Shown: positions 27,267 to 36,961, counted from the first letter of the stretch. The stretch: 64,000 bases of DNA from Cytophagales bacterium (GCA_033344775.1 JAWPMT010000005.1:1099501-1163500); one strand, 5' to 3'. Program-made: numbers and translations. The notes: a model not told the origin generated them from the sequence alone.

Positions 27267-30200
27267 TTAATTGGTCGTGGTACTCGGCATCCCCACGAAA
27301 ACTGCTGCTGGACACCTGGCTGAATCCTTCATCGACATTGGCTCTTGATATTCAATGAAGTCCGCCAATGCCTGTCGACGCTTCATAACGCGATCTGTCG
27401 TAATGGTTTCCCGGATTAGTTGCTCGTTTTTCGTTTCTTCCTTCTCAAAAGATCTTTTCAGCATTGTTCCCCACTGCCAGGTTGGGTCATTCTCGACTAC
27501 ATCCTGAAATTTGAACTCATCTGCATCCACTGCTTCCGTAAAACCTGGCGGCTTTCCTGGCTTGGGCACAAAACGGGTACCGCTTAGCAAGGTCATGGTT
27601 GGATGCTTAGACGGTTTTGGCTTGAAGTCCTTGCCCCAAACCGCTTTTGGATAAGGACGCTCCAAAGTTTCTCCATGAAAGTACATTCCATCAGGACCAT
27701 TGTACTTCACATCGAGGTACCACTCATCCGTACTTTCTTCCCCATTGGGGTCGGTTGGTGCCAGATGGAAGGGTTCTCCTTCGACAGACCAGGCTTCGTC
27801 CTGTTGATCACTGGCTGCAGGTAGCAAGGACAATTTGCGTAACGGGAATTTGCTATTGCACCTGAGTTCGATCTGATCCGGATCGATGATCTGCCACACT
27901 TCGCCATCCGGATCGGTCATCACGCCCAGACCTCCACGAACCACTGCAAAGTCTGGCGTCAGGTGCTTCCCGTCAGACAAGTAGTCTTCTCTGAATTTGC
28001 GCCAGCTGATGGACTTGGCATTAGGCTTTGATTGCGATCCGAATTTGATGTCAAAACTGAAAATGGTCCAGTCTACTTTGGCCTTACCTGCAAACGAGGG
28101 CCCCCATACTTCCAGATCCGCACCTAAACTAGCTTTGAAGGTTTTCTTGATGGTAAAACCAACACCCCAAACCTCAATTTTAATCTTTAAAGTAACCGCC
28201 GCACTGATGTTTACCGAAAGGTCCGCTTCATAGTAAAACGGCTGCCAGTACATCATGAAATGGAGTCCGGCATCAAATGAAGCCTTCAACGGGCCTGCCT
28301 TATACGTTGCTTCAAGTTTACCCCCAGCCATCACATTGGTTGGCGTCAAGGCCATGTACATCTTGCCTTTGGCTTTCAGCTTAGAAGTGATCTTCCAGTT
28401 AAGCTTGAGACGAGACAAGCTCGGATAATGTGACGGCTTATTAAACTTGGGTGCGTATCCACCCATGGTGACCACAAAGTCGCCTGCAAGTTTCCCAGCC
28501 AGCCAGGAATAGGCGGCAAAATCTCCGGTGAGCTTTGCTGCTTTCGAAAGCACGTAGCTATTGTCAGTCAGTTTCCCATCAATTTTGATGCTCCCTGATG
28601 CTACATCTACCGCACCTTTGTATTTCACTTCCATGTTCACCACGGTCGTGAGGGGCTTGGGTGGTAATTTGATAGAAGCCATGCCAACCAGATAAGCCGC
28701 CAGATCCGAACCCATTTCAACCATGAACACATTCGTGGAATGGATCAGTCCAAAAGAAGTGCCTTTGAAACCCACCGCCAGGGTCTGGATGCCTTCTTTT
28801 TTGGGCAGTTCTTTGACGAGGCTTGAAATGGCCTTTTTCGCTTCTCTGATCGCATTCGAAGTAGGTTGATCACTGATCGTCATGCTTTCGCCAAGTTGTT
28901 TGACCAAAGGAAAGCGTTCGACCTTTTTGGCCTTCGGCATACGGACTTTGCGATTCGCCGCGAGGGCCAAAGCCATGCGCTTCACTTGAAAGGAAGACAG
29001 GTTGATCGTGGGGTTTTTCATTTGCGCATAAGCAAACAATCGATCCAGGGAATTGCCTCCATTGTAAGTAGCGATTGTGGAAATATTGAACAATCTGCTT
29101 TGCAAGCTTAATAATCCTACATCATCCCCTTTGGCTCCATCAATGGAAATGGCGGTAACGTCCACTTTCGTAGCTTTCAACGCCGTACGCGCCAGGACTT
29201 CCAGCAGTTTTTCAGGTCGATTGAGTAAGTCAGTAAGGAAATCTTCTACCAATTCCACTGCTCCGGACTTTAGCTGTTCCCAAAGACCTTCCGAAGACGA
29301 TGGCATTACGGAGAGTCTTAGTTCCTGACTAAACTCCTCACCCAGTGCAGCAAATTTTGTATCAACCGCAAAAGTGAATTGATTGAGGCTGGCACTTACG
29401 GATAAACTTGCTGAAATGGACGTATCAAAACCTACCGGATCACTGACTTTGACTCCCTGAATGATGATCGGCCCTGTACTCAAGCTAAATTCCTGTTGCA
29501 TACTGCATCCGCCACTGATTTTAACATCATTGCCTTGCTTAGCTAAGCCTATTTGAGCATCTATTCCTAGCATCGTTCCCGACACCTGAAGCGAATGATC
29601 GGTCAGTTTCACCGCTCCGGTAATCAGCGGAACTCCTCGCACCTTGAAGATGGTACTGCCTGTAATATCAATACTTTGAGAAGTAAACTGACCCGCTACA
29701 TCTGCAGCCAGTGATAGTATTTTTGAATTCGGGAACAAGTCCAATGCCCCACTCAAAAAGAGTTCATCGTTCTTGAGCCCTACCTGGCCAGACAGTACCG
29801 GAAATCCCAGCAAAGTCAATTCACTAGCCCCCTCTATCGCCAACAGCGCAGGATCGGTTTCCAGGGCTACTTTTCCAGTTAAAGTGACACCAATCAGTTG
29901 ATTGACCAATGTACCATTGAAGCAAAATCCCGTACTGGCTCCTGCAAATCCACCACTGAATGCCAGAGTACCACTTAATCTAGCGGCTTTGGAAAGGGTA
30001 ACTTCACCGTGAAGCAAGGCGACCAGTCGATTGTTGTCTTGATCGTTTGGAAGTAAAGCCAATGTAGGTGCTACTCCTGATTGCTTTGGGTTTAATTTGG
30101 AGAACGAAGTGGTCTTAAATTCTTCAGGAGAGCTGACGACCCAGGATAATCCAAGGTCAATTAAGCCGAAAAAGGACAAGTCCTGCTCACCTACCCGGTA

Positions 30201-32417
30201 CTCCAAAGGGAAGCTTTGCACAAACTCATCGATCTGACCTGTTTTCAAAAAATTGAAGGTATGCGCCACATGTGGCCACAGGTCTGCTGATGCTACATTC
30301 AACAAGGATGTCTCTTTTCCTAACAACTGTTCACCGGTGTACTCGGGGGTTTTCAGGTATTGAAGACCAATCTCGAAGCAAGTTTCCAGTGCTTCCGGAA
30401 TGACCTTAGGATCTAACAAACCTTTGGGTTTATCAGCAGGTAATGTAAGAAAATCCACCATGGTAGCCACCAGACTTACCATATTCAAGATATCTGATGT
30501 TGGCTTAGGTAAACTGAATTGTGAAGCCAGATTAAACCCTTCCGCGCCCAATCGACCCAACGCAATTTTGTCATAGAACATCGGCATGACCGCACCTGTC
30601 TGAAAATTGATGATAGCCATCACTTTCCTCAGTTCTACCTGGGTATGTAAGGTCGAAGCATGCGGGATTAATGGAGTTCGTGCCTTACTCAAAGTCATGG
30701 ATGCCACGATCTCTGGCAGGAAAAAATAGTGCACTGTTACATCCAGTTCCAGTAATCCAAGTTTACCTCCATTTAGTTGTCCAAGGCTGGCTTGTCGTAA
30801 CTCAACTCCCAGCAAGCCAAGTCCCGCCGGCAGCAGCAAGCGAAGGGGCTGCTCTTCAGAGAGTAGCACCCCGCCCATCGCACTGCCGTCGGCATTCAAC
30901 CTTAAGTTGTAATGGAAGCGATCCGGAATGGTAAAATTCAAATAAGATTTTAGTTGGTTGGGAAGGTAGGATACCAAACCAGAAAGCTGATCGAATAGTA
31001 CTTGTAATCCATCGGTCAAGGTATCTCCCCAGAGTTGTCCTAGATCTTCTGAACTGAGTTTTCCATCCTTGAGCAGGGCAATGTCTTTGAGTTCCAGGTG
31101 ATCAGGTAATACGCTATTGGCTCCGGAGAACAAAACATCGTCGATCAATTGATGAAAAGGGGCTAAGGCAATTTTCAGTGGGCGGATGATATGAAATCCA
31201 CCACTGGCCGCCATGGCCTGCGAGGTATTGGACCGGGCAAATACTGGCGGATCTAAATGGATCAGGCCCTCTTCTTCCAGGTCGATGATCCAGGTATTTC
31301 CTTGCTGAGCACCGGGCACATTGCTCTTAGACTGGGTATCAATGCCTTTGATGGGAGGAGTCAGCAATTGATATTCAATGCCCTCAGGCTTAATGGATAA
31401 TCTGCCCGTAATTCTTGTTTCGTCCGGTCGGTTGGGGTCAAAGGTTTGGATCCAATCCAGGTTAGCTTTTCCATCAGCATCTGTACCCGTGAATTTATTG
31501 AGCTCCGCAGGCAAGCCCAGGCCACAATCTACAGTGAGGTAAGGCTGAAAGCCAGCTTTACTTTCCAGCACTACCGATAGGTTGCTCAGGAGCATATTAA
31601 CCGACCCAAAGTCCAATTTCGGCAAACTCGGAATGGTGACAATCTCAGGAATTTCCGGGATTGGAACAGTGACATCCTCCATGAGATGAGGTATAGTCAT
31701 ACTGACCTGAAGGTTAGAAGTGCCGCTGATATCTGTCATACTGGCAATTACCAGATTGAAAACCAGTTCTTCCGGAAAGTATTGTGTGAGTGACTCTGGT
31801 CCACCCACGATCCCTATAAGTCCTGCACTAATCAATGCACTTGTTTTAGTGCCGTTTACTTCCTCTCTGACAACATCCAGCGCTGAGACAGTTGAGGCCA
31901 AAATCAACGACGGATAGCCCGGAATGGGGATGGTTACTGGAGGCAATTGACTTGCTTCGCTCAGTTGAAACTGTACCGAAGCAGGCATACCAGGCTTGAC
32001 TTGAAGGACCAACTCTCCTCTCAAACCAACCCAATCCGATACGTCTAGTTCTCCCTTGAATGACAATGTAAAAACACTCCCTGTTGTTCCCAATTCAGAT
32101 GCCGAAAGCTTCTCGATGGCTAACCGAAACTGCTCAATCTCCATGCTCGCAAGTCCTCCCAATAGTTGGAGCTTCGCTCCTTCCAGCTTGATGAGCCTTT
32201 CCAGTTCCTCACCCGCTTCTCCCGTACTACGCAGTTGGTTTACGACTGAATCTCCTGCCAGCCATTCGATCAATGATAATAAGCCGCCCGCGATATCTTT
32301 GGGTAGGACCTGGCAACACCAAATGGAACCATTGGTCCCCTGGGTGGCAGTGATACCGAGTCGGCCGTCGCTTCCAGAGAGGGCAAGCACTTTTTGAGAA
32401 AAGAATTGGGTAAACAT
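27267..32417 (-). CDS. DUF6603-type giant beta-repeat protein
   Basis: 1716 aa, no signal peptide. Almost the whole length is short beta-strands in a repetitive pattern (ASELTLLGFPVLSGQVGLK; GSTIFKVRGVPLITGAVKL), as in long beta-groove or beta-solenoid proteins. Near ~1430-1460 it has ADLEVWGPSFAGKAKVDW followed by TIFSFDIKFG, the signature I associate with DUF6603. The last ~250 residues form a separate polar region (VVRGGLGVMTDPDGEVWQIID). The family has no described function that I know of. The largest protein of the cluster, and probably its scaffold or shell; that is inference. Confidence 0.75.
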   Translation of the reverse strand: MFTQFFSQKVLALSGSDGRLGITATQGTNGSIWCCQVLPKDIAGGLLSLIEWLAGDSVVNQLRSTGEAGEELERLIKLEGAKLQLLGGLASMEIEQFRLAIEKLSASELGTTGSVFTLSFKGELDVSDWVGLRGELVLQVKPGMPASVQFQLSEASQLPPVTIPIPGYPSLILASTVSALDVVREEVNGTKTSALISAGLIGIVGGPESLTQYFPEELVFNLVIASMTDISGTSNLQVSMTIPHLMEDVTVPIPEIPEIVTIPSLPKLDFGSVNMLLSNLSVVLESKAGFQPYLTVDCGLGLPAELNKFTGTDADGKANLDWIQTFDPNRPDETRITGRLSIKPEGIEYQLLTPPIKGIDTQSKSNVPGAQQGNTWIIDLEEEGLIHLDPPVFARSNTSQAMAASGGFHIIRPLKIALAPFHQLIDDVLFSGANSVLPDHLELKDIALLKDGKLSSEDLGQLWGDTLTDGLQVLFDQLSGLVSYLPNQLKSYLNFTIPDRFHYNLRLNADGSAMGGVLLSEEQPLRLLLPAGLGLLGVELRQASLGQLNGGKLGLLELDVTVHYFFLPEIVASMTLSKARTPLIPHASTLHTQVELRKVMAIINFQTGAVMPMFYDKIALGRLGAEGFNLASQFSLPKPTSDILNMVSLVATMVDFLTLPADKPKGLLDPKVIPEALETCFEIGLQYLKTPEYTGEQLLGKETSLLNVASADLWPHVAHTFNFLKTGQIDEFVQSFPLEYRVGEQDLSFFGLIDLGLSWVVSSPEEFKTTSFSKLNPKQSGVAPTLALLPNDQDNNRLVALLHGEVTLSKAARLSGTLAFSGGFAGASTGFCFNGTLVNQLIGVTLTGKVALETDPALLAIEGASELTLLGFPVLSGQVGLKNDELFLSGALDLFPNSKILSLAADVAGQFTSQSIDITGSTIFKVRGVPLITGAVKLTDHSLQVSGTMLGIDAQIGLAKQGNDVKISGGCSMQQEFSLSTGPIIIQGVKVSDPVGFDTSISASLSVSASLNQFTFAVDTKFAALGEEFSQELRLSVMPSSSEGLWEQLKSGAVELVEDFLTDLLNRPEKLLEVLARTALKATKVDVTAISIDGAKGDDVGLLSLQSRLFNISTIATYNGGNSLDRLFAYAQMKNPTINLSSFQVKRMALALAANRKVRMPKAKKVERFPLVKQLGESMTISDQPTSNAIREAKKAISSLVKELPKKEGIQTLAVGFKGTSFGLIHSTNVFMVEMGSDLAAYLVGMASIKLPPKPLTTVVNMEVKYKGAVDVASGSIKIDGKLTDNSYVLSKAAKLTGDFAAYSWLAGKLAGDFVVTMGGYAPKFNKPSHYPSLSRLKLNWKITSKLKAKGKMYMALTPTNVMAGGKLEATYKAGPLKASFDAGLHFMMYWQPFYYEADLSVNISAAVTLKIKIEVWGVGFTIKKTFKASLGADLEVWGPSFAGKAKVDWTIFSFDIKFGSQSKPNAKSISWRKFREDYLSDGKHLTPDFAVVRGGLGVMTDPDGEVWQIIDPDQIELRCNSKFPLRKLSLLPAASDQQDEAWSVEGEPFHLAPTDPNGEESTDEWYLDVKYNGPDGMYFHGETLERPYPKAVWGKDFKPKPSKHPTMTLLSGTRFVPKPGKPPGFTEAVDADEFKFQDVVENDPTWQWGTMLKRSFEKEETKNEQLIRETITTDRVMKRRQALADFIEYQEPMSMKDSARCPAAVFVGMPSTTTN

Positions 32418-32493
32418 ATTCGGATTATTTGAGCAGTTTTAGGGTTTGGGGGTTGCCGGTGATCGCGCCCATTAGAGTTGAGATTAGTGAAAG

Positions 32494-33756
32494 TCAACTG
32501 GTTACTATTTTAATTTCTGTTAAGACCTGAGTAATCTCCGATGTATCACCTAAGTAATCCCGCCCATCATAATACTTAAACTTGCCTATCACTGCTTTTA
32601 CAATACGGTTAGCATGCTTATCCAATTTTGGGTTCCAGTGGCCACTTATGGTCAACCAATCTTTTCCGAATGTATCTTTCGACCAATAGAATTCACTTAT
32701 TTGACTCCATTTTTTATTTACTTGTAGATCGGTCAACTTGCCCAAGCAAGTAACGATATACTTTTGTTTCTCATCTTTGCTGCCGTATTGCCTAATAAAT
32801 TCAGCCTTATTCAAGGCCTTTTTCTCATTTAAATAAGCGTCATAATGCAATTGTGATTCCTGCAGAGTAGTTCCTTGACAAATTCGCGACAGATATTCAT
32901 CTTCAATAGGATTTGGAAGGTGAAAAACTAAGTTATTCATCTCTTTATTCTGTTGATAGTCACTGTAAGCGGAATACCCCTTCGATAGTAAAGTACCAAT
33001 AACATGCAAATACCGTTTGCCCTGGGACCAGTCCTCCAGGGGCTTCATGGTCAAAGAAGCAACTTTGATCGCAACCTCTTCCGGAGAAGTGCCCAAAACG
33101 ACCATAGGATTATCATATTTAATGATATTCGCTTCGTTTTCATCATTCTTTCGTTGTGATATGTATTTTTCGATCGACTCAATAACGTTGTACTTGGAGT
33201 CTTTCTCAAACAATTTTATTGCTATTGCCCAATCGCCCTTTTTTCCTGCACGAATGCTTTTGAGCTGTTGATAGGATATCCGAATGTCTTCATAATCCGC
33301 TATTTCCTTATCGCAATTAACCACGAAATAGCTTAAATAGTAGGAGACTATTCTATCCTTTCTTGCATTCAGTTTCTCAAGTTCCTTCTCATATATTGCA
33401 TGTTTTGCACACAAATCATTTAAGGGCTCACCTGATGCTGAATCAATACATTCCAAGGAATTATCAATCTTTTCCTCCAAAGACTCCTTTGTATCACTTA
33501 ATTCTTGGCCTGAGTCCAATTCCTCCGACCGAATCCGTTTGCAATTAAGAAAACACTTGTCATATGTTCTGCTTTGTTCGTATTCAAAACTTTTGCTGAT
33601 TGACTGATAAATTTCTTCAGTGGTATCATGGACTAAACTCCATATGGCCTCTGCAAGGTTTTTCTGTTTCTCGATACTTTCGATCTTTAGCCTGGCTTCC
33701 TTGCTCTGCTTTTGTTTGGTTACATTCTGAAAAATATTCTTCGCTAATTCACTCAT
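32494..33756 (-). CDS. Cluster protein, 420 aa, unknown
   Basis: Soluble, mostly helical, rich in Lys, Glu and Asn, with seven cysteines in the first ~180 residues (DKCFLNCKR; SLECIDS; NDLCAKH; VVNCDKE). No signal peptide or known motif. The DNA here is visibly more AT-rich than in the neighbouring cluster genes, which may mark a cassette acquired separately, such as a variable cargo or effector; this is inference from appearance only. It lies between the helical 765-aa gene (32 bases away) and the DUF6603-type gene (76 bases). Confidence 0.65.
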   Translation of the reverse strand: MSELAKNIFQNVTKQKQSKEARLKIESIEKQKNLAEAIWSLVHDTTEEIYQSISKSFEYEQSRTYDKCFLNCKRIRSEELDSGQELSDTKESLEEKIDNSLECIDSASGEPLNDLCAKHAIYEKELEKLNARKDRIVSYYLSYFVVNCDKEIADYEDIRISYQQLKSIRAGKKGDWAIAIKLFEKDSKYNVIESIEKYISQRKNDENEANIIKYDNPMVVLGTSPEEVAIKVASLTMKPLEDWSQGKRYLHVIGTLLSKGYSAYSDYQQNKEMNNLVFHLPNPIEDEYLSRICQGTTLQESQLHYDAYLNEKKALNKAEFIRQYGSKDEKQKYIVTCLGKLTDLQVNKKWSQISEFYWSKDTFGKDWLTISGHWNPKLDKHANRIVKAVIGKFKYYDGRDYLGDTSEITQVLTEIKIVTS

Positions 33757-33788
33757 TTTATCTTTTTTTAATCTTTAAGAACATACAT

Positions 33789-36086
33789 TTAAGCTGCCTC
33801 CATCCATTCCTTCACTGTCTCGATTGGCAAGTCAAACAACCCCTTTAAAACCACTGTCGGCATAGCCAGTAGCAGGCATAGTAGATTAGGATCGTTCTCA
33901 CCAAAAAGGATATTTTCTATGGGTTGAGGCAGTGATTCTTTTAATTCCGCAGGTACCCTGATGGCTTTGAACAGCTCAAATAGCATATCAATCAGGCGAA
34001 CCAGGGTGTCTACCAAAAATTGTAGGACTTTCTCCAGAAAGACCCTCGCTGTTTCGAAGAGCAAGCCCACTCCATTGACTAATTGGATCAATATCGTTCC
34101 TAGTGTAGGTGGAGTGCTGTCTGCTTCGTTTTCTTCAAAGCCAAGTGTAGTTCGCAATGCCGCAATTTGTTCGGCGAACGCTACTGCTAAACCACTACTT
34201 TCCCAAAAACCTGACAACTCAGCTTCCAATTGCTGTTGCCACTCGCCATCTTTCAGGTACATTGCAATATCTTTCTTATCATCTGTTAGATGAGAGATCA
34301 CGCCAGATTCCCGATCGCCCAGCAAGTTCATGATTACCTGGTTCCAGGAAATCAACTCATTTGGATCAGGCGTATTTTTTGCATTTCCAGTACTTCCTTC
34401 GCCCAGGTTTGAACCACCGGGCTGTTTACTTGCTTGGCTTGCATTATCGTCCGTGACCTTTGCTTCAGGAGCAGGAACTGATCCACTATAACTGGTGGGC
34501 TGTAAGGCCGGGGGCTGGGAATCTTCATTAGGTTCTTCCAGAGAAATCCCCAGGTCATTTCCTTTGATGAATTGCCAAATGAGTTGCCCCTTTTCAATGC
34601 TATCACGAAGACCATTGACCAGAATGGATATCATGCCTTTGGAGGACGGAGCCACCGACTGTTCCGTTCCGGGCCCAACATCCTCGGCCTGCGATGGGTT
34701 GTTATCTTTTGTTACCTTATTATTTTCAGGACTTTCTTCACTGGCGGGGCTTATCCAATTCAGGATCAACTTCAGTTTATCCAGTACAAAATTTGTCACA
34801 CCATCTGTAGAATTCAGGTCCGCTCCGTCTGTAGACAATAATTGCTCAATCGGTGATTTGACTTGTTGGTGCAAGTTGTCTATCGTAGTACCCAACACCT
34901 CCACATGATTGCCCCACTTTAGCAGCTCTTCTACTTTGCTCCTAAACCAGGCCATCAACACATCAGGCTGCAACGTGTCCAGGTCTTCCGGTAATGTAAA
35001 TAAAGTCATGGCCTCACTTACCCATGTAGTGAGCTTATCTTCTAAAGTCTTTTCCTCTTCAAATCCTACTAGCCTGACAGGAAGCGCCTGTTGTAGATCA
35101 ACAAGCGTCAGTAGTTGTTGGGTAATTGAAGATGTTTCCAAAAACGTTCGGATAACCGTAAACAGTTGCCTGAGCTCTGGAATGAGTTCTGAAACATCGA
35201 GATTGGTCCAATCATTTCCCTCGGCGAGGGTTTGTATTGCTTCAGTAATTAATGGAAAATGTTCCTGAAGGTGCCCCAGCAATTGCTCCAGGCCTCCAAA
35301 CCTGTCCAGCAAAGGGTCGAGTTCAGGAATCGCCCTGCTGAACTCTGCTTTCAAAATTGGCATGGCATGCTGAGCCTGCTGCATAGCACCCAATACCTGT
35401 CTTATCTCCGAGGGTAAAGCAGTATTTTCTTCTCCGACTCGAGATTCAGTAAGTTTATCAGAGATTCCTGCAACTGTCTCAATTCTTGAACTGAAAGAAG
35501 GTTTCGTTGCTCCATTGTTTTCCTGAGCTCGTTGCAGATCGAACCCGGTGAGGGTAAGGATCAGTGCAAAAACCTTGGGACGAATCTCAATCATCACTTC
35601 CTCTTTGAACTGTTGAACCGCCTCAGCATTTTCAAAATCGACCTCTGGCCAATTCAGGAGGACCTCTACAAGGTCTCGCAATTGATCTACCGCCAGTAAT
35701 AAGTCTACCGCTTCTCCATTGCTTTTGCCAAAGGAAAGTTCCTGAAAGGTTGCTTTTAGCAGGTTTGCTTTCTCATCGATAAGGGTCGTTCGCTGTGCTT
35801 CGTCTTCCCAGTCGAAACCCTGGGGAGTAGACATCCACGCTTTGATGTCTAAGGGTATTTTATCTAGTTCTGCGAACTGAGGAGTTGCTGTCAGCCAATC
35901 CTCTACTTTCACCCAATCTACTTTTATGGCAAACAATAGCTGAGCAATCCATACACGCAATTTCTCTTTGTGGGAATGAACAAATTGATGACCCTGATCG
36001 ACAAAAGCTTCCAGCGTGTCGGCTTGTTCTAACACATCCTTCCAGTTATCGGGGATCAGGTTCAATATTTTCTTAAAAGTGTCCAT
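33789..36086 (-). CDS. Cluster protein, 765 aa, helical, unknown
   Basis: No signal peptide. The first ~450 residues are amphipathic helices rich in Leu, Glu and Gln. Residues ~455-570 hold two low-complexity linkers (NKVTKDNNPSQAEDVGPG; KQPGGSNLGEGSTGNAKN). A strongly hydrophobic helical stretch near ~680-715 (TILIQLVNGVGLLFETARVF, then FLVDTLVRLIDMLFELFKAI) could insert in a membrane. No named family recognised. The architecture is compatible with a tether, tape-measure-like or pore-type component; this is inference. It follows the 44-aa ORF by 40 bases. Confidence 0.7.
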   Translation of the reverse strand: MDTFKKILNLIPDNWKDVLEQADTLEAFVDQGHQFVHSHKEKLRVWIAQLLFAIKVDWVKVEDWLTATPQFAELDKIPLDIKAWMSTPQGFDWEDEAQRTTLIDEKANLLKATFQELSFGKSNGEAVDLLLAVDQLRDLVEVLLNWPEVDFENAEAVQQFKEEVMIEIRPKVFALILTLTGFDLQRAQENNGATKPSFSSRIETVAGISDKLTESRVGEENTALPSEIRQVLGAMQQAQHAMPILKAEFSRAIPELDPLLDRFGGLEQLLGHLQEHFPLITEAIQTLAEGNDWTNLDVSELIPELRQLFTVIRTFLETSSITQQLLTLVDLQQALPVRLVGFEEEKTLEDKLTTWVSEAMTLFTLPEDLDTLQPDVLMAWFRSKVEELLKWGNHVEVLGTTIDNLHQQVKSPIEQLLSTDGADLNSTDGVTNFVLDKLKLILNWISPASEESPENNKVTKDNNPSQAEDVGPGTEQSVAPSSKGMISILVNGLRDSIEKGQLIWQFIKGNDLGISLEEPNEDSQPPALQPTSYSGSVPAPEAKVTDDNASQASKQPGGSNLGEGSTGNAKNTPDPNELISWNQVIMNLLGDRESGVISHLTDDKKDIAMYLKDGEWQQQLEAELSGFWESSGLAVAFAEQIAALRTTLGFEENEADSTPPTLGTILIQLVNGVGLLFETARVFLEKVLQFLVDTLVRLIDMLFELFKAIRVPAELKESLPQPIENILFGENDPNLLCLLLAMPTVVLKGLFDLPIETVKEWMEAA

Positions 36087-36126
36087 CAGTCTGGAGTTGA
36101 GCTATGGTTTAAAATTTGAGTTAAGT

Positions 36127-36261
36127 TCATGCGACACCTTCTGTCAAGCGAATCACATGTGTGAATGCTTCGATATTCTGTATGAATGGATGCGGAATTT
36201 GTATGACGATCCTTCCATCATACTTTGCATCAATCCACCAAATGAATGACTTTCCGTCCAT
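36127..36261 (-). CDS. Small 44-aa protein overlapping the preceding gene
   Basis: ATG at 36261, TGA at 36127, in the frame shifted by +1 relative to the 145-aa gene, whose 3' end it overlaps by 32 bases. The product begins MDGKSFIWWIDAKYDG and continues RIVIQIPHPFIQNIEAFTHV. It reads like real protein: alternating hydrophobic beta pattern, aromatic pair WW, no low complexity. A weak purine-rich GAAGAAG lies ~6 bases before the ATG. It fills most of a gap that would otherwise be empty in a tightly packed cluster. Confidence 0.5.
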   Translation of the reverse strand: MDGKSFIWWIDAKYDGRIVIQIPHPFIQNIEAFTHVIRLTEGVA

Positions 36262-36667
36262 TGGTTACTTCTTCGATTGGGTCACCCATACAAGTGGCGG
36301 TGGTGATCCACTTCCAGCTGTATTTACCTGGGATGCTTTTGTTTTTGACCCCCTTCAGTATGACTTCAATCATACTACCCACGGGTACCCGAAAATCTTT
36401 AAGCCGGAGGCAAAGCCCATTCTTATAGTTAAATGAATTGGTTCCAACCGTATCAACTTCTACCGACTCTCCATTCAGGAGCACTTCAACCTGGGCAGTA
36501 TTGATCGGGTTTCCAATACTTGACGTATCTACGGCTTTGTTATTGGCCAACGCATAAAAGATGTAGTAAGGATTGGCTACGCCAATCTTATACTTGAAAC
36601 AATAAGTAACATCTTTTGCCCCGGACTTCAATTCTGAAGCCCTCCACGAAAATCCTTTTAGTTCCAT
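36230..36667 (-). CDS. First gene of the giant-protein cluster, 145 aa, unknown
   Basis: Soluble, no signal peptide, beta-rich (AQVEVLLNGESVEVDTVGTN; FRVPVGSMIEVILKGVKN), consistent with a small beta-sandwich. Three cysteines. No family recognised. It is first in the minus-strand cluster, and a pair of 19-bp direct repeats lies 16-64 bases upstream of its ATG. The 44-aa ORF starts inside its 3' end. It may be a structural subunit or an accessory or regulatory protein. Confidence 0.6.
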   Translation of the reverse strand: MELKGFSWRASELKSGAKDVTYCFKYKIGVANPYYIFYALANNKAVDTSSIGNPINTAQVEVLLNGESVEVDTVGTNSFNYKNGLCLRLKDFRVPVGSMIEVILKGVKNKSIPGKYSWKWITTATCMGDPIEEVTNGRKVIHLVD

Positions 36668-36682
36668 GAGCAGCGTAGTTTT

Positions 36683-36731
36683 AATAATTGACCATCACAT
36701 GCATTTGTCAGCAATAATTGGCCGACACATG
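36683..36731 (-). promoter_or_regulatory. Direct-repeat operator candidate upstream of the giant-protein cluster
   Basis: AATAATTGACCATCACATG (36683-36701) and AATAATTGGCCGACACATG (36713-36731) match at 16 of 19 positions, with a 30-bp period. They lie directly upstream of the first cluster gene and between the divergent operons, a typical position for a regulator site. A LytTR regulator is encoded in the divergent operon, but the 30-bp period is longer than usual for LytTR sites. Confidence 0.45.
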
Positions 36732-36961
36732 GTTCAAGGTTATTTCACATTTTTCCGAGATCAGATTTAATTGTGTGGGTGACATCTTTATTTGTGTGTA
36801 TGCGCAAGAATATCATGTGGCGCACTGCCGGTCCAACCTGAATAATTCCTTTTTTATCAAAGACTGATTGCTTTGTCTGCATTCCATTCTTAATTTATCC
36901 ACCGATACTTGATTTGCCCCGGTAACTCAAGCGACTATTTACAATCAAACCATAGCACCAA

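Noticed and set aside
17910-36667. Contractile injection system, T6SS or prophage
   Set aside because: A tail-collar domain and a chaperone-like gene are present, but no sheath, tube, baseplate, spike, AAA+ ATPase, terminase, capsid, integrase or att site was seen.
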